Source: Pseudomonas sp. UBA6562 (lineage in GTDB: Bacteria > Pseudomonadota > Gammaproteobacteria > Pseudomonadales > Pseudomonadaceae). Taken from it: a stretch of DNA of 64,000 bases. This document shows positions 53,992 through 63,641 of this stretch, piece after piece (the first letter of the stretch is position 1; every line of letters starts with the position of its first letter). The notes beneath the pieces were generated by a model. It was not told where the DNA came from. It did no database searches and was given only the letters and a program-made list of their open reading frames with translations. The DNA is taken from positions 682,001 to 746,000 of the forward strand of contig NZ_DJJS01000006.1 in NCBI RefSeq assembly GCF_002434265.1. Reading direction: 5' to 3'. The position numbers were made by a program, and so were the translations under genes.

Positions 53992-55383
53992 ATGGCCGCC
54001 CAGGATTTCGTCAGCCCCGACCGGATCCGCGCGCAGTTCTCTGCCGCGATGTCGCTCATGTACAAAGAAGAGGTGCCGCTGTACGGCACGCTGCTGGCGC
54101 TGGTGGGCGAGACCAACCGGCAGGTGCTGGCCGAACGGCCGGAGGTGGCGCACACCCTGCGCCAGACGGGTGAACTCGAGCGCCTCGACCAGGAACGCCA
54201 CGGCGCCATCCGCGTCGGCACCGCCGAGGAACTGGCCACCCTCGCCCGGCTGTTCGCGGTGATGGGCATGCAACCGGTGGGCTATTACGACCTCAGTTCG
54301 GCCGGCGTGCCGGTGCATTCCACCGCGTTCCGGGCAGTGCACGAAGCGTCGCTGCGCATCAGCCCGTTCCGCGTGTTCACTTCGCTGCTGCGCCTGGAGC
54401 TGATCGACGACACCGCGCTGCGCGAACTGGCGCAAGGCCTGCTGGCCCAGCGCCAGATCTTCACCCCGGCCGCCCTTGCTCTGATCGAACGGTGCGAGCG
54501 CGACGGCGGGCTCGGTGCGGCCGATGCCGAGCGTTTCGTGCAGGAAGCGCTGCACACCTTCCGCTGGCACCCCGAGGCCACCGTCACTGCCGCGCAGTAC
54601 CGGCAGTTGCACGACCAGCACCGCCTGATCGCCGACGTGGTGGCCTTCAAAGGCCCGCACATCAACCACCTCACCCCGCGCACGCTGGACATCGACGCCA
54701 TCCAGGCCGGCATGCCGGCCAAGGGCATCGCGCCAAAAGCCGTGGTCGAAGGCCCGCCCGCCCGGCGCCACCCGATCCTGCTGCGCCAGACCAGCTTCAA
54801 GGCCCTGCAGGAGCGGGTCGCCTTCGTCGGCGACAGCGACAGGGGCAGCCACACCGCGCGCTTCGGCGAGATCGAGCAGCGCGGCGCGGCGCTGACGCGC
54901 CAGGGCCGCCAACTCTACGACCGCCTGCTCGACGCCACCCGCGCAGCCCTCGGCGGCGTGCCGGCCGAAGCCAATGCCGAACGCTACCGCACGCTGCTGG
55001 CCGAGACCTTCGCCGCCTTTCCGGACGATTTGAAGCAGATGCGCGAAGAGCACCTGGCCTACTTCCGCTATTTCCCCACCGAGCGCGGCCTGGCTGCACG
55101 CAGCGACCCCGACCGGCCGCTGACCTGGGGAGCGCTGATCGCGGCCGGGCATGTGCAGGTCGAACCGCTGGTCTACGAAGACTTCCTGCCGGTCAGCGCG
55201 GCCGGCATCTTCCAGTCCAACCTGGGCGACGACGCCCAGGCCGAATACGACAGCAACGCCAACCGCGAAGCGTTCGAAGCCGCCTTGCAAATGCCCATGC
55301 TGGACGAACTGGCGCTGTACGCGCAGAGCCAATACCGCTCCATGCAAGCCTGCGCAGCGGCGTTGGAGCTGCCCAACCTGTAG
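53992..55383 (+). CDS. hglS: 2-oxoadipate dioxygenase/decarboxylase (D-2-hydroxyglutarate synthase)
   Basis: A protein of 463 residues in the DUF1338/YdcJ family. It converts 2-oxoadipate to D-2-hydroxyglutarate in D-lysine breakdown. The metal ligands known for HglS fall in place: His 70 (QERHGAIR, with Arg 74), His 226 (KGPHINHLTP) and a Glu at about 293-295 (RFGEIEQRG). The ATG at 53992 gives the residue numbering that matches the known enzyme. With amaA and amaB it closes the path from pipecolate toward 2-oxoglutarate. Confidence 0.93.
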   Translation: MAAQDFVSPDRIRAQFSAAMSLMYKEEVPLYGTLLALVGETNRQVLAERPEVAHTLRQTGELERLDQERHGAIRVGTAEELATLARLFAVMGMQPVGYYDLSSAGVPVHSTAFRAVHEASLRISPFRVFTSLLRLELIDDTALRELAQGLLAQRQIFTPAALALIERCERDGGLGAADAERFVQEALHTFRWHPEATVTAAQYRQLHDQHRLIADVVAFKGPHINHLTPRTLDIDAIQAGMPAKGIAPKAVVEGPPARRHPILLRQTSFKALQERVAFVGDSDRGSHTARFGEIEQRGAALTRQGRQLYDRLLDATRAALGGVPAEANAERYRTLLAETFAAFPDDLKQMREEHLAYFRYFPTERGLAARSDPDRPLTWGALIAAGHVQVEPLVYEDFLPVSAAGIFQSNLGDDAQAEYDSNANREAFEAALQMPMLDELALYAQSQYRSMQACAAALELPNL

Positions 55384-55488
55384 CGGCCGCTGCGCAGCAC
55401 GTCAAAGCCCGCGCCAGCGAATTGCTTTTGTACAACCCCGCCCCAGGCCTCAGAATCGGCGGTCCGCCCCGCTCACTCGAAGGCCACC

Positions 55489-56850
55489 ATGCACGTCGCT
55501 CCGCTCACCGAACTCAAAGCCCTGCTGCGCCTGGCGGGACCGCTGATCGCCTCGCAGTTGGCGCACATGCTGATGGTGCTGACCGACACTTTGATGATGG
55601 CCCGCATCAGCCCCCAGGCCCTGGCCGGCGGCGGCCTGGGCGCGGCCAGCTATTCGTTCGTGTCGATCTTCTGCCTGGGCGTGATCGCGGCGGTGGGCAC
55701 CCTGGTGGCGATCCGCAAGGGTGCCGGGGACATCGCCGGCGCCACGCGCCTGGCGCAGAACGGCTTGTGGCTGGCCTGGGGCCTGGCCCTGCTGGCCGCC
55801 CTGGCCCTGTGGAACCTGAAACCCTTGCTGCTGCTGTTCGGCCAGGACCCGCAGAACGTCGACAGCGCCATGCAGTTCATGACCGTACTGCCGCTGGCCC
55901 TGCCCGGCTACCTGACCTTCATGGCCTTGCGCGGCTTCACCAGCGCCTTGGGCCACTCCACCCCGGTAATGGTCATCAGCCTGGTCGGCACCGTGCTCAA
56001 CTACCTGTTCAACCACGCCCTGATCGAAGGCCTGTACGGCCTGCCGCACCTGGGCCTGATGGGCATCGGCCTGGTCACGGCGGTGGTCTCGCTAGGCATG
56101 GCCATCGCCTTGGCGCTGTACATCCGCTGGCACCCGATCTACGCCCCCTACCCGCTGCGCCAGGGCCTGGCGCGGCCGTCGCTCAAGGCCCTGCGCGAAC
56201 TGCTGCGCCTGGGCCTGCCCATCGGCGGCACCTACATGGTGGAGATCGGCCTGTTCGCCTTCGCCGCGCTGTGCATGGGCGTGCTGGGCAGCACCGAACT
56301 GGCGGCGCATCAGGTGGCGTTGCAGATCGTCTCCACGGCCTTCATGGTGCCGACCGGCCTCTCCTATGCGGTGACCATGCGCGTGGGCCTGTATTTCGGC
56401 GCGGGTCGACTGCTCGCCGCGCGCAGTGCCGGGCGTGTGGGCATCGGCTTCGGCGCGGCGCTGATGTTCGGCTTCGCCGCGTTGTTCTGGCTACTGCCCG
56501 AGGCGCTGGTGGGGATCTTCATCGACCGCGACGACCCGGCCTTCGCGGCCATCTTCCAACTGGCCGTGGCGCTGGTGATGGTGGCCGCGTGGTTCGAGCT
56601 GTTCGACGGCGTGCAGACCATCGCCATGGGCTCGATACGCGGCTTGAAGGACGCCAAGACCACCTTCCTCATCGGCCTGGGCTGCTACTGGCTGGTCGGC
56701 GCGCCCTGCGCCTGGCTGTTCGCCTTCACCCTCGGCCACGGCGCGGTCGGCATCTGGTGGGGCCTGGCGCTGGGCCTGGGCTGCGCTTCGGTGGCGCTGA
56801 CCTTCGGTTTCGAGTGGCGCATGCGCCGGCTTCTGGCCCGCCAGGCTTAA
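55489..56850 (+). CDS. MATE-family multidrug efflux transporter
   Basis: A protein of 453 residues with 12 predicted membrane helices, NorM type (LAGPLIASQLAHMLMVLTDTLMMARI at the start, and GLPIGGTYMVEIGLFAFAALCMGVLGSTELAAHQVALQI at the midpoint). It exports cationic drugs against Na+ or H+. It overlaps the convergent GGDEF/EAL gene by 4 bp. Specificity is not known. Confidence 0.92.
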   Translation: MHVAPLTELKALLRLAGPLIASQLAHMLMVLTDTLMMARISPQALAGGGLGAASYSFVSIFCLGVIAAVGTLVAIRKGAGDIAGATRLAQNGLWLAWGLALLAALALWNLKPLLLLFGQDPQNVDSAMQFMTVLPLALPGYLTFMALRGFTSALGHSTPVMVISLVGTVLNYLFNHALIEGLYGLPHLGLMGIGLVTAVVSLGMAIALALYIRWHPIYAPYPLRQGLARPSLKALRELLRLGLPIGGTYMVEIGLFAFAALCMGVLGSTELAAHQVALQIVSTAFMVPTGLSYAVTMRVGLYFGAGRLLAARSAGRVGIGFGAALMFGFAALFWLLPEALVGIFIDRDDPAFAAIFQLAVALVMVAAWFELFDGVQTIAMGSIRGLKDAKTTFLIGLGCYWLVGAPCAWLFAFTLGHGAVGIWWGLALGLGCASVALTFGFEWRMRRLLARQA

Positions 56851-58508
56851 TTGGCCAGCGCGCGGCTGGCGCCGCTGAGCAGGTAGACCTTGAGCGCATC
56901 GATCGGTAGCGGTCGGCTGACCAGAAAGCCTTGCACCTGGTCGCAGCCGAAACCGCGCAGCCACTCCAGTTGTTCGTCGCTTTCCACGCCCTCGGCCACC
57001 ACCTCCAGGTTGAGGTTGTGCGCCAGGTTGATCATGGCCGGCACCAGCTTGCAGTTGTCCTTGCGTGCGCCCATGCCGGCGACGAAGCTGCGGTCGATCT
57101 TGAGCAGGGTGATCGGCAGGCTGTTGAGGTGCACGAACGACGAGAAACCGGTGCCGAAGTCGTCCAGGGAGAAGCGCACGCCCAGGCGCCCGAGGGCATC
57201 CATGGTCTGGCGCACCTGCTCGTTGCGGCGCATCACGGCGGTTTCGGTCAGCTCGAATTCCAGCCAGCGCGCATCCACCCCATGCTCGGCGATCAACCGG
57301 CTTAAGGTCGCCAGCAACTGGCTGTCCTGGAACTGCCGGAAACTCAGGTTCACCGCCATGTGCAGCGGCGCCAGGCCACTGTTCTTGAGGTGCTGCATGT
57401 CGCGCAGGGCACGCGAGATGACCCAGTAGCCCAACGGCACGATCAGCCCGCTCTGCTCGGCCAGAGGCACGAACTCGCTCGGTGGCAGCAGCCCGCGCTC
57501 GCCGTGGCGCCAGCGCACCAGCGCTTCCAGGCCGACGATGCGCCCGTCGGCCAGGCTCAGCCGCGGCTGGTAGTGCAGTTCCAGCTCGTCGCGGCGCAGC
57601 GCCCGACGCAACTCGCTTTCCAGGTCGGCCAGGCTGCGCGCGTTGCTGTTGATGCGTTCGTTGAACAGGTGGAAGGTGCAGCCCTGCACGGCCTTGGCCT
57701 GGCGCATGGCGATGTGCGCGTGCCACATCAGCGGGTCGGCGCCGCCTTGCGCGCGGGCATGGGCCAAGCCCAGGCTGCTGCCCAGCAACAGGCTTTCGCC
57801 ATCGATCCAGTAGGGCTCGGCCAACGCCTCGGTGATGCGTTCGGCGATGCGCTGGGCGCGGTCGCCGTCGTGCTGGGTGTCGATCAACAGGGCGAATTCG
57901 TCGCTGCCCAGGCGCGCCAGATGGTCACCGGTCTCCAGATGCCGCTGCACGCGCGCCACCACTTGCAGGATCAGGCGGTCGCCGCCCTGGTGGCCAAGGG
58001 CATCGTTGACGTGGCGGAAGTTGTCTAGATCGAGGTGGCCCAGGGCCAGGCCACGCCCTTCGTTCTGCGTCAGGCGCGCGCTGAGCAGGGCCTGGAATCC
58101 CTGACGGTTGGCGATGCCGGTCAGGGGATCCTGCTTGGCCAAGTGCTGCAAGGTGGTGAGCAGCAGCCCACGTTCGCGTACGTGGCGCAGCGAACGGCGC
58201 ATCACGTCGCCGTCGAACTGGTCGCGTACCAGCCAGTCGCTGGCCCCGACCGGTGCGCTCGAGGGCTCGGCGTCGAGCAGCAGAATCGTCGGCAACGCAC
58301 AGCGCCCCGGTGCCGGTTGCAGGCTGGGAGTGGCTAGCAGGATGGCCTGGCGATCGTCGGCGAACAGACGGTCGACCGCGTCCCAGTTCGGCGCGTCCAG
58401 CAATACCATTCGGCCTTCGAGCCCTTGCAGGCAAAGGCGCAATTGCGCGGCCCACTCCGGGTCATCGGCCAACAACAGCAAACGCAAGGGTTCGGCAGGC
58501 GCAGACAC
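56847..58508 (-). CDS. Pseudo-receiver/GGDEF/EAL protein with degenerate GGDEF
   Basis: A protein of 553 residues. An N-terminal receiver-like region of about 110 residues lacks the phospho-Asp (ILLATPSLQ at that strand). The GGDEF domain carries GSDEF instead of GGDEF (ARLGSDEFALL), so synthesis is doubtful. The EAL domain is complete (LEALVRW, ELTETAVMRR, DDFGTGFSSF, EGVES). It therefore probably breaks down c-di-GMP, perhaps with GTP sensing by the GSDEF domain. The start is a GTG at 58508. Divergent from rep. Confidence 0.85.
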   Translation of the reverse strand: MSAPAEPLRLLLLADDPEWAAQLRLCLQGLEGRMVLLDAPNWDAVDRLFADDRQAILLATPSLQPAPGRCALPTILLLDAEPSSAPVGASDWLVRDQFDGDVMRRSLRHVRERGLLLTTLQHLAKQDPLTGIANRQGFQALLSARLTQNEGRGLALGHLDLDNFRHVNDALGHQGGDRLILQVVARVQRHLETGDHLARLGSDEFALLIDTQHDGDRAQRIAERITEALAEPYWIDGESLLLGSSLGLAHARAQGGADPLMWHAHIAMRQAKAVQGCTFHLFNERINSNARSLADLESELRRALRRDELELHYQPRLSLADGRIVGLEALVRWRHGERGLLPPSEFVPLAEQSGLIVPLGYWVISRALRDMQHLKNSGLAPLHMAVNLSFRQFQDSQLLATLSRLIAEHGVDARWLEFELTETAVMRRNEQVRQTMDALGRLGVRFSLDDFGTGFSSFVHLNSLPITLLKIDRSFVAGMGARKDNCKLVPAMINLAHNLNLEVVAEGVESDEQLEWLRGFGCDQVQGFLVSRPLPIDALKVYLLSGASRALAN

Positions 58509-58652
58509 GCAGGCTCCTTAGACGCAAAAGGCATGGCGACGGACGACCGTATGCTACTCCACAACTGGAAATGGTTCTCAACAAATAGAGGCACATTGCC
58601 GTATATCGCGTCACATTCTGTCGTGCATGCTGCGCTAAAAGTACGGGCGGCG

Positions 58653-58667
58653 GCAAATGTCATTTGC
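58653..58667. promoter_or_regulatory. 15-bp palindrome upstream of rep
   Basis: gcaaatg-t-catttgc is a perfect 7-1-7 inverted repeat in the 236-bp space between rep and the GGDEF/EAL gene. It is about 37 bp before the predicted rep -10. No known regulator is assigned. Confidence 0.5.
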
Positions 58668-58703
58668 ACGGCGGACGGTCGCGCCATGGCCGTGCATGCC
58701 TGC

Positions 58704-58709
58704 TAGAAT
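58704..58709 (+). promoter_or_regulatory. Predicted -10 of rep
   Basis: tagaat, 35 bp before the rep ATG. No good -35 is seen at the right distance. Confidence 0.4.
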
Positions 58710-58744
58710 GCGCGGCTATTTTCTGGCTACCCCCGGTTTACCGC

Positions 58745-60754
58745 ATGTCCCGACTCAACCCCCGGCAGCAGGAAGCGTGCGACTACGTCGGCGGCCCCCT
58801 CCTGGTCCTCGCCGGCGCAGGTTCGGGCAAGACCAGCGTGATCACCCGCAAGATCGCCCACCTCGTACAGAAGTGCGGCATCCGCGCCCAGTACATCGTC
58901 GCCATGACCTTCACCAACAAGGCCGCGCGCGAAATGAAGGAGCGGGTCGCCACCCTGCTGCGCCCAGGCGAAGGCCGCGGCCTGACGGTGTGCACCTTCC
59001 ACAACCTGGGCCTGAACATCATCCGCAAGGAACACGCGCGCCTGGGCTACAAGCCCGGCTTCTCGATCTTCGACGAGACCGACATCAAGGCCTTGCTCTC
59101 GGACATCATGCAGAAGGAGTACTCGGGCGACGACGGCATCGATGAAGTGAAGAACATGATCGGTGCCTGGAAGAACGACCTGATCCTGCCCGCCCAGGCC
59201 CTGGAACAAGCCCGCAACCCCCGCGAGCAGACCGCTGCCATCGTCTACACCCACTACCAGCGCACGCTCAAAGCGTACAACGCGGTGGACTTCGACGACC
59301 TGATCCTGCTGCCGGTCAAGCTGTTCGAGGAACACCGCGACGTGCTGGAGCGCTGGCAGAACCGCGTGCGCTATCTGCTGGTGGACGAATACCAAGACAC
59401 CAACGCCAGCCAGTACCTGCTGGTGAAGATGCTCATCGGCCAGCGCAACCAGTTCACCGTGGTCGGCGACGACGACCAGTCGATCTACGCCTGGCGCGGC
59501 GCGCGCCCGGAAAACCTGATGCTGCTCAAGGAAGACTACCCCTCCTTGAAAGTGGTGATGCTCGAGCAGAACTACCGCTCCACCAGCCGCATCCTGCGCT
59601 GCGCCAACGTGCTGATCGCGCACAACCCACACGCCTTCGAGAAGCAGCTGTGGAGCGAGATGGGCGTGGGCGACGAAATCCGCGTGATCCGCTGCAAGAA
59701 CGAGGACACCGAGGCCGAGCGCGTGGCCATGGAAATCCTCACCCTGCACCTGCGCACCGACCGTCCCTACAGCGACTTCGCCATCCTCTACCGGGGCAAC
59801 TACCAGGCCAAGCTGATCGAGCTCAAGCTGCAGCACCACCAGGTGCCGTATCGCCTGTCAGGCGGCAACAGCTTCTTCGGCCGCCAGGAGGTCAAGGACC
59901 TGATGGCCTACCTGCGCCTGTTGGTCAACCCGGACGACGACAACGCCTACCTGCGAGTGATCAACGTGCCGCGCCGGGAAATCGGCTCGACCACCCTGGA
60001 AAAGCTCGGCAACTACGCCACCGAGCGCGGCGTGTCGATGTACGCCGCCAGCGAGGAGCTGGGCCTGGGCGAACACCTGGATGCGCGCTACACCGAACGT
60101 TTGCAGCGCTTCAAGCACTGGCTCGACGGTGTGCGCCACAAGGTCGCGCTGGACGATCCGATCGCGGCGCTGCACGCCATGGTGCGCGACATCGACTACG
60201 AGAACTGGATTCGCCAGAACACCGCCAGCGACAAGGCCGCAGAGTTCCGCATCAGCAACGTCTGGTTCCTCATCGACGCCCTGAAGAACACCCTCGAAAA
60301 AGACGAAGAGGGTGACATGACCATCGAAGACGCCATCGGCAAGCTGGTGCTGCGCGACATGCTCGAACGCCAGCAGGAAGAGGAAGACAACGCCGAAGGC
60401 GTGCAGCTGATGACCTTGCATGCGTCCAAGGGCCTGGAATTCCCCTACGTGTTCATCATGGGCATGGAGGAGGAAATCCTCCCCCACCGCTCCAGCATCG
60501 AAGCCGACACCATCGAGGAAGAGCGTCGCCTGGCCTACGTGGGCATCACCCGCGCCCGGCAGACGCTGGCCTTCACCTTCGCCGCCAAACGCAAGCAGTA
60601 CGGCGAGATCATCGACTGCACCCCCAGCCGCTTCCTCGACGAACTGCCGCCCGAGGACCTGGCCTGGGAAGGCCTGGACGATGCCCCGGTGGAGGTCAAG
60701 GCCGCGCGCGGCAACACCGCCCTGGCCGACATCCGGGCCATGCTCAAACGCTGA
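58745..60754 (+). CDS. rep: ATP-dependent DNA helicase Rep
   Basis: A protein of 669 residues in the UvrD/Rep superfamily 1. Walker A is AGAGSGKT (23-30), motif Ia is TFTNKAAREMKERV, Walker B is LLVDEYQDTN, then VVGDDDQSIYAWRGA and LEQNYRSTSRIL. Motif VI is LAYVGITRARQ. It is a 3'-5' helicase that removes proteins ahead of the replication fork. The ATG at 58745 is the conserved start. Confidence 0.97.
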   Translation: MSRLNPRQQEACDYVGGPLLVLAGAGSGKTSVITRKIAHLVQKCGIRAQYIVAMTFTNKAAREMKERVATLLRPGEGRGLTVCTFHNLGLNIIRKEHARLGYKPGFSIFDETDIKALLSDIMQKEYSGDDGIDEVKNMIGAWKNDLILPAQALEQARNPREQTAAIVYTHYQRTLKAYNAVDFDDLILLPVKLFEEHRDVLERWQNRVRYLLVDEYQDTNASQYLLVKMLIGQRNQFTVVGDDDQSIYAWRGARPENLMLLKEDYPSLKVVMLEQNYRSTSRILRCANVLIAHNPHAFEKQLWSEMGVGDEIRVIRCKNEDTEAERVAMEILTLHLRTDRPYSDFAILYRGNYQAKLIELKLQHHQVPYRLSGGNSFFGRQEVKDLMAYLRLLVNPDDDNAYLRVINVPRREIGSTTLEKLGNYATERGVSMYAASEELGLGEHLDARYTERLQRFKHWLDGVRHKVALDDPIAALHAMVRDIDYENWIRQNTASDKAAEFRISNVWFLIDALKNTLEKDEEGDMTIEDAIGKLVLRDMLERQQEEEDNAEGVQLMTLHASKGLEFPYVFIMGMEEEILPHRSSIEADTIEEERRLAYVGITRARQTLAFTFAAKRKQYGEIIDCTPSRFLDELPPEDLAWEGLDDAPVEVKAARGNTALADIRAMLKR

Positions 60755-60830
60755 CCGGGCACCGAATTCGTAGCTGAACCCACACGGCGTCGCGACCCCC
60801 ATCGAGACGCATTTGAAGCATTCAACCTTT

Positions 60831-60859
60831 GCCCCGGCAGCATGGGCCGGGGCCATTTT
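60831..60859 (+). terminator. Intrinsic terminator of rep
   Basis: gccccgg (60831-60837) pairs with ccggggc (60847-60853), followed by catttt. It lies about 77 bp past rep and 22 bp before xpt, so it could also affect xpt expression. Confidence 0.6.
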
Positions 60860-60880
60860 CGTGACATCGAGGACACCACC

Positions 60881-61450
60881 GTGGAAGCACTGCAGCAGAA
60901 GATTCGCGACGAAGGCATCGTGCTTTCCGACCAGGTTCTGAAAGTCGATGCGTTTCTCAACCATCAGATCGACCCGGCCCTGATGCAGTTGATCGGCGAC
61001 GAGTTCGCGCGCCTGTTCGCCGAGGCGGGCATCACCAAGATCGTCACCATCGAGGCCTCGGGCATCGCCCCGGCGGTGATGACCGGCCTGCGCCTGGGCG
61101 TGCCGGTGATCTTCGCGCGCAAGCACCAGTCGCTGACCTTGACCGAGAACCTGCTGACCGCGTCGGTGTACTCGTTCACCAAGCAGACCGAGAACACTGT
61201 GGCCGTCTCGCCGCGCCACCTCAACAGCAGCGACCGCGTGTTGGTGATCGACGATTTCCTGGCCAACGGCAAGGCGTCCCAGGCGCTGATCTCGATCATC
61301 AAGCAGGCCGGCGCCACCGTCGCGGGCATCGGCATCGTGATCGAGAAGTCGTTCCAGGGCGGCCGCGCCGAGCTGGACAGCCAGGGCTACCGCGTGGAAT
61401 CGCTGGCGCGGGTGAAGTCGCTGGAAGGTGGCGTGGTGACGTTCCTGTAA
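60881..61450 (+). CDS. xpt: Xanthine phosphoribosyltransferase
   Basis: A protein of 189 residues. The start is GTG 60881 (VEALQQKIRDEGIVLSDQVLKVDAFLNHQIDP), the conserved family start with GAGGA a few bases upstream. The PRPP-binding motif is VLVIDDFLANGKAS. It salvages xanthine to XMP. In Firmicutes xpt has a purine riboswitch; none is apparent here. Confidence 0.94.
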   Translation: MEALQQKIRDEGIVLSDQVLKVDAFLNHQIDPALMQLIGDEFARLFAEAGITKIVTIEASGIAPAVMTGLRLGVPVIFARKHQSLTLTENLLTASVYSFTKQTENTVAVSPRHLNSSDRVLVIDDFLANGKASQALISIIKQAGATVAGIGIVIEKSFQGGRAELDSQGYRVESLARVKSLEGGVVTFL

Positions 61451-61460
61451 AAAAGAGCGT

Positions 61461-61519
61461 GTGGGCCGGCTTTGCCGGCCATCGCGGCTGATCGGAGCGC
61501 CGAACCGGCCGCTCCTACA
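61461..61519. repeat. REP element after xpt
   Basis: A GC-rich stem (ggccggc-ttt-gccggcc, 61465-61481) is followed by the same unit as in the amaA-amaB cluster, inverted, at 61491-61519 with one base different. The stem may end xpt transcription. Confidence 0.85.
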
Positions 61520-61569
61520 TGGATTTGCGAAGGCCAGCGTGATTACACGGAGCACCGAACCAGCCGTGC

Positions 61570-63438
61570 CTATGGATGGCTGGTCGCTTGCAATGCAGCC
61601 AACAGCAAACGCCGTTGCAGCTTTTGCTTGAAGCCTTCGGGTGCCTCCAGCTGCATGCGCCGCATATGCGCGGCATAGGCGCCGGGCGACGGCGCGCCCA
61701 GCGCGGCCTTTGCCAGCTCCAGGGCCTTGCCAGGCTTGGCCCGGCGCTTGAGCCAGTCCAGCGCCCGCAGCAGGTCGGCCTCCTCGTCGGTGAAATCGCT
61801 ACCCAGTGGGAAGTCCGCGAAGAACTGCCCGTGGCGCGCACGAATCCGCTCCAGGCGTTCGGGGTAGTTGTCGGTGAACCGCGCGGGCAACTGGAAATCC
61901 TTGGCCAGCTTGCCGGCCTTCTTGGCCTGGGCCATCAGGTCTGCTTGGAAACGTGAGTCGCACACCGCCAGCAACCGCGCGATCACCTCACTGTCGGTCT
62001 GCCCGCGCAGGTCGGCGATGCCGTACTCGGTCACCACGATGTCGCGCAGGTGGCGCGGGATGGTGCAGTGGCCGTACTGCCAATACAGGTTCGAGCTGAC
62101 CTTGCCCTGCGCCTCGCGCCAACTGCGCAACAGCAGCACCGAGCGCGCGCCCTCCAGGGCATGGGCCTGGGCGACGAAGTTGTACTGCCCGCCCACGCCG
62201 CTGAGTACCCGGCCGTTTTCCAGCTGGTCGGCCACACCGGCGCCCATCAGCGTCGCGGCGAACACCGTGTTGACGAAACGTGCGTCGCGGCGCTGACGCC
62301 GTTTGCGCGCCTCGTCGCCATGCAACTCGTTGATGAAGCTGATGGCAGTCATGACGAAGCGTTCGCGCTCGGCCAGGGGCATGTCGCGCAGCTGCTGGTA
62401 GAAACGTCGCGGGCCAAGGAAGAAGCCGCCATGCACGAGCGCACCGTCTTCGTCGGCCGGGCGCCGCACGATGCCGGCCTCGGCCAGCACCAGCAGGCCG
62501 TTGACGAACATTTCGCTGCAACCGTACAGCCCTTGCGCAAAGGGTTCGAGGCCGCCCTCCTGGTCGATCAGCGCTTGCCAGGGGCTCAGGTCCAGCGCGT
62601 CGAGCAGCGCCCGGTAACCGCCGTTCTGCTGCTCGCGGGCCAGCAGCGCCGCAGCCACCGCATCGCCCATGGCGCCGATGCCGATCTGCAAGGTGCCGCC
62701 ATCGCGCACCAGGGCACTGACGTGCAGGCCGATGCAGTGGTCCTGGGTGGTCACGGGCATGTTGGGCGTGGAGAACAGCCGACGCTGTTCGGGCTCTGCG
62801 ATCAGCAGATCGAACTGGTTTTCGCTCAGCTCGGCATCGCCCGGCATGTACGGCAGCTCGGCGTGCACCTGGCCGAGCACGAGAATGGTTTCGCCCGCCG
62901 CGCGACGCTTGGCCACCATCGGCAGCAGGTCGAGGGTGATGTCCGGGTTGCAGGCCAGGCTCAGCTGGCCCGGCCGCTCGGGCGTGGCCGCCACCAGTTG
63001 GGCGATCAGGTTCAGGCCCTTGGCGTTGATGTCGCGGGCGGCGTGGCTGTAGTTGCTGCTGACGTAGTCCTGCTGCGCGGCGTCGCTGTGCAGCAGACTG
63101 CCGGGCTGCATGAAGAACTGCTCGACGCGGATGTTGGGCGGTAGGCGGTCACGGCGCAGGTCGATCAGGTAGTCGAGCTCTTCGTAGTCGGCGAAGACCC
63201 GTTCGACGAAGGGCTCGAGGAACCGTCGCTGCAAGCCATCGCCCAAAGGCGGACGCCCCAGGCTCAGGGCCGTGTAGAGGGTGAGGCGCCGCTCGGGGCA
63301 GTCACGGATGCGCGCGTACAGGGCGTTGACGAAGGCATTGGGCTTGCCCAGGCCCAGGGGCAGGCCCATGTGGATGTGGGCTGGAAGCTGCGCCAGCACC
63401 TGGTCTACCGCCTGATCGATCGAGCACCGCTGCGCCAT
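61570..63438 (-). CDS. Acetyl-CoA hydrolase/transferase family protein
   Basis: A protein of 622 residues in the acetyl-CoA hydrolase/CoA-transferase family. The N-terminal domain (INAKGLNLIAQLV) and the C-terminal AcetylCoA_hyd_C domain (VLSGVGGQYNFVAQAHALEGARSVLLLRS, IVVTEYGIADLRGQTDSEVI) are clear. The ATG at 63438 has GGAGG five bases upstream; the ATG at 63450 is less likely. It moves CoA between acids or hydrolyses acyl-CoA; the true substrate is unknown. It lies in the usual place between xpt and the cytochrome c5 gene. Confidence 0.87.
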   Translation of the reverse strand: MAQRCSIDQAVDQVLAQLPAHIHMGLPLGLGKPNAFVNALYARIRDCPERRLTLYTALSLGRPPLGDGLQRRFLEPFVERVFADYEELDYLIDLRRDRLPPNIRVEQFFMQPGSLLHSDAAQQDYVSSNYSHAARDINAKGLNLIAQLVAATPERPGQLSLACNPDITLDLLPMVAKRRAAGETILVLGQVHAELPYMPGDAELSENQFDLLIAEPEQRRLFSTPNMPVTTQDHCIGLHVSALVRDGGTLQIGIGAMGDAVAAALLAREQQNGGYRALLDALDLSPWQALIDQEGGLEPFAQGLYGCSEMFVNGLLVLAEAGIVRRPADEDGALVHGGFFLGPRRFYQQLRDMPLAERERFVMTAISFINELHGDEARKRRQRRDARFVNTVFAATLMGAGVADQLENGRVLSGVGGQYNFVAQAHALEGARSVLLLRSWREAQGKVSSNLYWQYGHCTIPRHLRDIVVTEYGIADLRGQTDSEVIARLLAVCDSRFQADLMAQAKKAGKLAKDFQLPARFTDNYPERLERIRARHGQFFADFPLGSDFTDEEADLLRALDWLKRRAKPGKALELAKAALGAPSPGAYAAHMRRMQLEAPEGFKQKLQRRLLLAALQATSHP

Positions 63439-63641
63439 CGTGGCCTCCATGAGCGTCCGGGGATGCGCACGTTGGACCCGTACTCAGGCGCTTTTGCTGC
63501 AAGCCTGCTTGATGTAGGCGCCGCCCATACGCATGGCATCTGTGGCCGCGAGCAGCTGGCGCCCCGGTTTCCTTACGATGGCCGATGCAACCTCAGGCAG
63601 GCACTGCGCAGCGGCTGGACAGGTTGCGCCAGACGCTGCGC

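Noticed and set aside
54492..56909. 805-codon plus-strand frame
   Set aside because: Runs through hglS and the MATE gene in another frame; Arg/Pro/Ala-rich with no domain.
60831..60880. Purine riboswitch before xpt
   Set aside because: Only a simple GC stem is present; no three-way junction or conserved purine-aptamer loops.
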